Origin: Trissonchulus latispiculum
Taxonomy: Eukaryota; Nematoda; Enoplea; Enoplida; Ironidae
Reading direction: 5' to 3'
NCBI GenBank assembly: GCA_030248195.1
Contig: JASAND010013050.1
Coordinates: 34,832 to 98,831, forward strand
Length of the DNA: 64,000 bases
Shown: in pieces, positions 62,201 through 64,000 of the stretch
Layout of the letters: every line of letters starts with the position of its first letter
How positions within the stretch are numbered: the stretch's first letter is position 1
The notes under the pieces: generated by a model
Database searches by the model: none
What the model saw: only the letters and a program-made list of their open reading frames with translations
What the model was told of the DNA's origin: nothing
Made by a program: the position numbers and the translations under genes

Positions 62201-64000
62201 CTCTGAATCAGTATTTTCTTTGGTATCCTGCCGGGAAAACCTGACTATCCGACAGTCGCTACCTCTACGGTTCCCTATATGTAGGTCTATCAGAGGGGAG
62301 GTGCGGCTATCCTGGCTATCATCGGTTAGTAGCTGAGCACTTGCCTCCAAGTCAGCGCAATAATCGGACATGGATGAGGCAATCGAGGTATCCCGTGCCA
62401 AAGGGCGATATCCCGGTGTAGCCTGACAACGATTGGCTGCTGCCTTTCGTACCCTGTCTAATGATTCATTAACGGGCGGAGCCTTTGAGCGGAGAGGTAT
62501 GGTTTCCTCCTCCGGAGATACAGATCCTAACTCAACGGTCGGCTCATCATCGTCGCTGAACACCGGCTCGTTAACCCGACGTGCATCCATGGGAGCTGAA
62601 ATCTTAGGTCGCAGTGGCGGTGGACTTGGTCTAGGTTTCCTACGCACTCTGTCGCGGAATTTCCGCCCACAAGGGGTAACCCACCAGACGATTACACAAC
62701 CAATCAAGATAATTATAATTACTATGGTCAGACCGTGGTTTAGCTGTAAGGGAATTAAGGGTAGGTGCACATATTTTCGCATCTGATTATGTATCAAGTT
62801 GCGTGCCTGTTCATTTTCATATTCAGCAGTAGAAAGTTCTGTGAAGTGTAACGGGATCCGGCCCAAAGGCGCCGGGACTACAATTTCACGTAATTCTGCA
62901 GTTGTCACTGTAGTTCGAGCAATTCCTAGTGTGCTGGTCAGAATAGTGTTGCCGATAATCAAGTGGAGATATTGTCCATGCTCGAACCAGAGAGTGCCAG
63001 TGCCTGGCACAGCTACTCGCTCGCCCTCAGCAACATGATTCAGGGCCGGTGAACGTGCGACAATAACTTCTGTGTAATTTGTGCGGATCAGCACCCCAGC
63101 AGGGGTGGTACGATAAACTGTCGAATTGTCCAAAACTTTAACTTGAACATACTCTGCACAGCTAGCATACTCCCTTTTTAAGGCCTCATCCGAAAATGAA
63201 ATCAAAATTTGCAAGCATTTAGCCTTCAAACTAGTAACAATAGCGTTTGGTGGGCAGAACCAAAGACCGGGAGCTGTCTTACACTCAGAGACATCTATCT
63301 CCCTCACTTCTCCCGTATCCAACCGCTGAGCGTAGTCAGGCATGGGTGCTAGCGCAGTGATGCCCCGTTCCCGAGAATTATACCCAACGTTGTGAACCGC
63401 GTACAATGGACGCACCTCTTGTTCTATTGGGACAGGCACTTCTAACATAAAGCCAAATCGTAGAGTCTCGAAATCAATTTTGATGGGATAGACTTTCCCG
63501 AACTGATACACCAAACTGGGCTCCTGTGACAGTAGCGAATTCCGCAGTGAGGGGTGATTTCGTATGATTTCTTTCAAAGTTTGTAGATTTACCAAACTAG
63601 GTGTGATTTCCGAACGGAGTCCTGCGTGCATTACCGAATTCAGTCCGTCCCTCAGGGACGAGGTGAAGATATGGGCCAGCAACTGCATGTAAATTTGCCT
63701 CATGTACGAGAAATTTGAACACCTAGCCCGAATTATTAAAGTGGTTAGATCCTGTACCGTATGATGTAGGAATGCATAGATTTCTTCGTTTGCGTGCACA
63801 ATTTTCTTGACCGAGTCAGTAATTTTAAGCTGCTCTTCTCGTAAAGTATGAAAGCCCTGCTCAACATATTGCACTTTTCGTTCGAGCTTACCCATATGAT
63901 TGGTATTGGCTAAACTATTGGCAATTCCCCCTATTCCCAGGGCTCCGGCCAGTAGAAATTCAATAAAACGTTTTGGACGTGGATGCGAATTTTCAGACAT
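56216..64000 (-). CDS. Env-PR-PR-RT-RH-IN-OTU polyprotein of a retrovirus-like gypsy element (partial)
   Basis: One open frame of 2594 codons runs off the window at 64000, so the true start is unseen. Residues 8-11 (RPKR) are a furin-type site, followed by a Gly/Ala-rich fusion-peptide-like segment (12-32), a heptad-like helix (36-68), a Cys-containing ectodomain, a transmembrane segment (424-441) and a basic anchor: an F/Env-type C-terminal subunit. After a charged linker come two retropepsin domains (DTG at 683-685 and 848-850). RT has D1260 and YIDD 1322-1325; RNase H has D1471, E1513, D1539 and D1582. Integrase has H1849, H1856, C1886, C1889 and D1919, D1979, E2015, then a GPYRI domain (2155). 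An OTU domain spans about 2376-2515 with DGNC (Cys2387) and HF (His2501). No break is present. Internal ATGs, for example at residues 471 and 634, could allow separate pol expression. Confidence 0.9.
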   Translation of the reverse strand: MSENSHPRPKRFIEFLLAGALGIGGIANSLANTNHMGKLERKVQYVEQGFHTLREEQLKITDSVKKIVHANEEIYAFLHHTVQDLTTLIIRARCSNFSYMRQIYMQLLAHIFTSSLRDGLNSVMHAGLRSEITPSLVNLQTLKEIIRNHPSLRNSLLSQEPSLVYQFGKVYPIKIDFETLRFGFMLEVPVPIEQEVRPLYAVHNVGYNSRERGITALAPMPDYAQRLDTGEVREIDVSECKTAPGLWFCPPNAIVTSLKAKCLQILISFSDEALKREYASCAEYVQVKVLDNSTVYRTTPAGVLIRTNYTEVIVARSPALNHVAEGERVAVPGTGTLWFEHGQYLHLIIGNTILTSTLGIARTTVTTAELREIVVPAPLGRIPLHFTELSTAEYENEQARNLIHNQMRKYVHLPLIPLQLNHGLTIVIIIILIGCVIVWWVTPCGRKFRDRVRRKPRPSPPPLRPKISAPMDARRVNEPVFSDDDEPTVELGSVSPEEETIPLRSKAPPVNESLDRVRKAAANRCQATPGYRPLARDTSIASSMSDYCADLEASAQLLTDDSQDSRTSPLIDLHIGNRRGSDCRIVRFSRQDTKENTDSEDDRIKGRTSTEHSDAATSPFKRPGKAKGPQVVEMDPQGGGAPARASSRNFRRPVNAHSVLMVRTVPLLISLMILGQPVQALFDTGALVSAMSSGLVRRLGLRLEAADPAQYIRTANGERCTVAGVVTAPVFFQGAERQMPNRKWQFLVVDNLTVECIIGSDYMITFPGEISLDLGQHTITWPTPEGTRITLPFQTPDTQRVRGLNLVGGMPHGKHPREQDHNAVSVPHRPLPMILVDIGEQPIQALVDTGANLSLMSEDLVRTLKLPLLPLSHTPRAEGINGQTLKFRGAVRVPVGFYDTPGVKIMHTFLVPKGLAEDCLIGTDFILAHGGEMALNFQKGEFQLKKATHPLMTAKLIQHAPLTETAFRVSAMRKVVIPAYAEVAVPALIESMQPINYEGIFEPENTKFELGQPNLQVLPALVNLSRQHIPVLMRNETGQDHTIYENTTLGNVVPRRELGSEKGTSPYAKLRDEHGETIRLGNHFRNKLTRAIERFSHQVKAFKSIRPCAFTDLSEPMQKISFDQSTLSDSETGQFLGLLNANQSCFSQHPFDIGKCTIFRAHINTGEAKPIYATPYRLPVHLRQPLLEELTEMLKYGLIRPSTSPWSSPMIYVPKPGGKLRLCVDFRKVNKISDPDVYPIPRIDDIMTSLKGSKFFSTIDLSKGFNQIELDEESKAKASFNTFHGQFEYNVLPFGLKCAPGNFQRCMERILGDLQWKKCIIYIDDILIFSKTFEEHLEIMQEVFDRLRAADLKMNPEKCHFLKKSVTYLGHIISEQGVEPLKERIQAIHDLAVPKNIKDVESFLGMCAYYAKFIKGFAHLAAPLYSLKKKGVRFVWNNTHQQAFELLKKSLVEAPVLSHPDLAKGFVLHTDASDLGLGAVLSQEQDDGKYHPVAYAARSLKKYERNYSTHDKECLAMKFGIEHFRHYLYGGPPFTLFTDHSALRWLMKHPPRNSRLARWQMTFSEYDFEIKHRNNPQLRNADGLSRNPLFADIARGVKGNTGDSERNGVPLHQEESEEFVAHINSVVIKRDRTPTRDEIAPIISRNRARKSTSALRSKVSKISQASGSDESEHSEPTPKKQPRLPPGPELLESDQDAESHQTSLESESDSPLPQKMAGNSESTESEPLRAEFKSTETGRRKRKGRLSANFGDVFEVAVRDNSNVILNPKSWSKLQELQQDDLLLGEIMTYKQTHRLPSNFNRAVRIAALAEQCDLREGVLVHLERMRNTTLEVLAVPEVLKEEALAACHDSPYAAHGGQNKTFYRLAEHFWWPGMRTDVKNWIQSCPRCQRRKGPPRNPRALLRHPPLALEPFERVHCDLMDISKTSKSGMKHVLSFIDAFSKYVIAIPIKNKTAYTVAQTFLEFIILQYGSPKTLISDQGKEFVAILNKEICALVQTRKLETTKYHPAANGQIERWHRTLLDMLATVSENHLEWDNMVPFCQFAYNTSINATTGETPHYLLHAWDPVLPSATNVSIPTDRKYSGFDYVREATEAIQLAWSLAREKAAAAREVQDEQYNKRAVEPNYQVGDLVLIKASNVAKRDQVYKLLDKRTGPYRIEKIFGCVATVYPAGNRRAKRVNIQFNNMLPCVEPRVITAPIHEHDEDQESNSETPEPSVPKKLVTAKKPTPPPVQAESKKATRPAVDRQKEQENRPAPQTRASRRKSAQQLEPPPDERPKVASTSGKRVPLSPTQQKGKGPQLRVLSDHSASEDSDAPQYLSDESLSQQQDPLYYNRRKFFNPIDERWQQRMAALRGFRVRHRLPVLMQHMPLYEPYEVIDVLGDGNCYYRALSLALTGLEDSWADIRQDLYEFLCTYEHKKRFKNMFTDMKETKKRLQKAAEFATDDELFLAAAWLHTPIMSYSKFGKEWAWQLFTPEALLGKEQEYERCILYLYNLNSDHFMVVLSVREPLHGKWPTGKDPKISTLELTSSSSRQSSPPEASDRTPPPADVKKLFANSPLFSGPSPLFQNPFRRSQRLTRTASDPIKDQRSSE

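Overview
The window is animal (metazoan) nuclear DNA, almost certainly from an invertebrate. The evidence is spliced genes with GT..AG introns, AT-rich intergenic DNA, a single-exon rhodopsin-class GPCR of the type expanded in nematodes and other invertebrates, a tRNA-derived SINE, and a dense load of LTR retrotransposons and Polinton/Maverick (adintovirus-like) relics. I cannot name the species. Only the GPCR (40.8-41.7 kb) looks like an ordinary host gene. A RING-finger gene (21.6-22.5 kb) is either host or virus-derived. Nearly everything else is mobile or viral in origin.

Layout. 0-6.5 kb (minus strand): a broken protein-primed-type family B DNA polymerase followed by two tandem paralogous ORFs of unknown function that share a duplicated leader. 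6.5-9.5 kb: AT-rich DNA with two satellite-like arrays and a possible terminal exon. 9.6-13.1 kb: a MITE-like inverted-repeat element and a decayed BEL/Pao retrotransposon. 13.2-18.4 kb (minus): a decayed Polinton with packaging-ATPase fragment, Bcl-2-like ORF, small membrane protein, major-capsid-protein fragment and the N-terminal part of a second polymerase. 18.8-19.5 kb: a higher-order minisatellite. 20-22.6 kb: zinc-finger remnant, an unidentified gene and the RING gene. 25.0-40.4 kb: a 12.7 kb Ty3/gypsy element (minus, LTRs 25195-25526 and 37475-37871, TSD ATTG) inserted inside the LTR of an older plus-strand gypsy element. 40.8-42.4 kb: GPCR, duplicated GPCR tail, SINE. 43.1-45.2 kb: a tandemly amplified LTR/leader/gag unit. 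45.9-47.0 kb: a Ty1/copia RNase H fragment between direct repeats. 49.3-49.7 kb: a foldback element. 50-53.5 kb: no gene, a 53-bp minisatellite. 53.6-64.0 kb (minus): a retrovirus-like gypsy element whose one open reading frame runs off the window.

The most interesting system is the last. One uninterrupted frame of at least 2594 codons encodes, in order, an Env-like fusion-glycoprotein C-terminal subunit with furin site, fusion-peptide-like segment and transmembrane anchor; two retropepsin domains in tandem; reverse transcriptase; RNase H; integrase; and a C-terminal OTU cysteine-protease domain with its Cys and His present. Two paralogous Cys-rich accessory ORFs follow on the same strand. 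Env placed before pol, a doubled protease, an OTU domain and duplicated accessory genes together are not an arrangement I know from Ty3/gypsy elements. The frame is open, so the element may be young.

The Polinton pieces come from at least two elements, because two different polymerase N-terminal regions are present. They are broken by stops and frameshifts and should be inactive.
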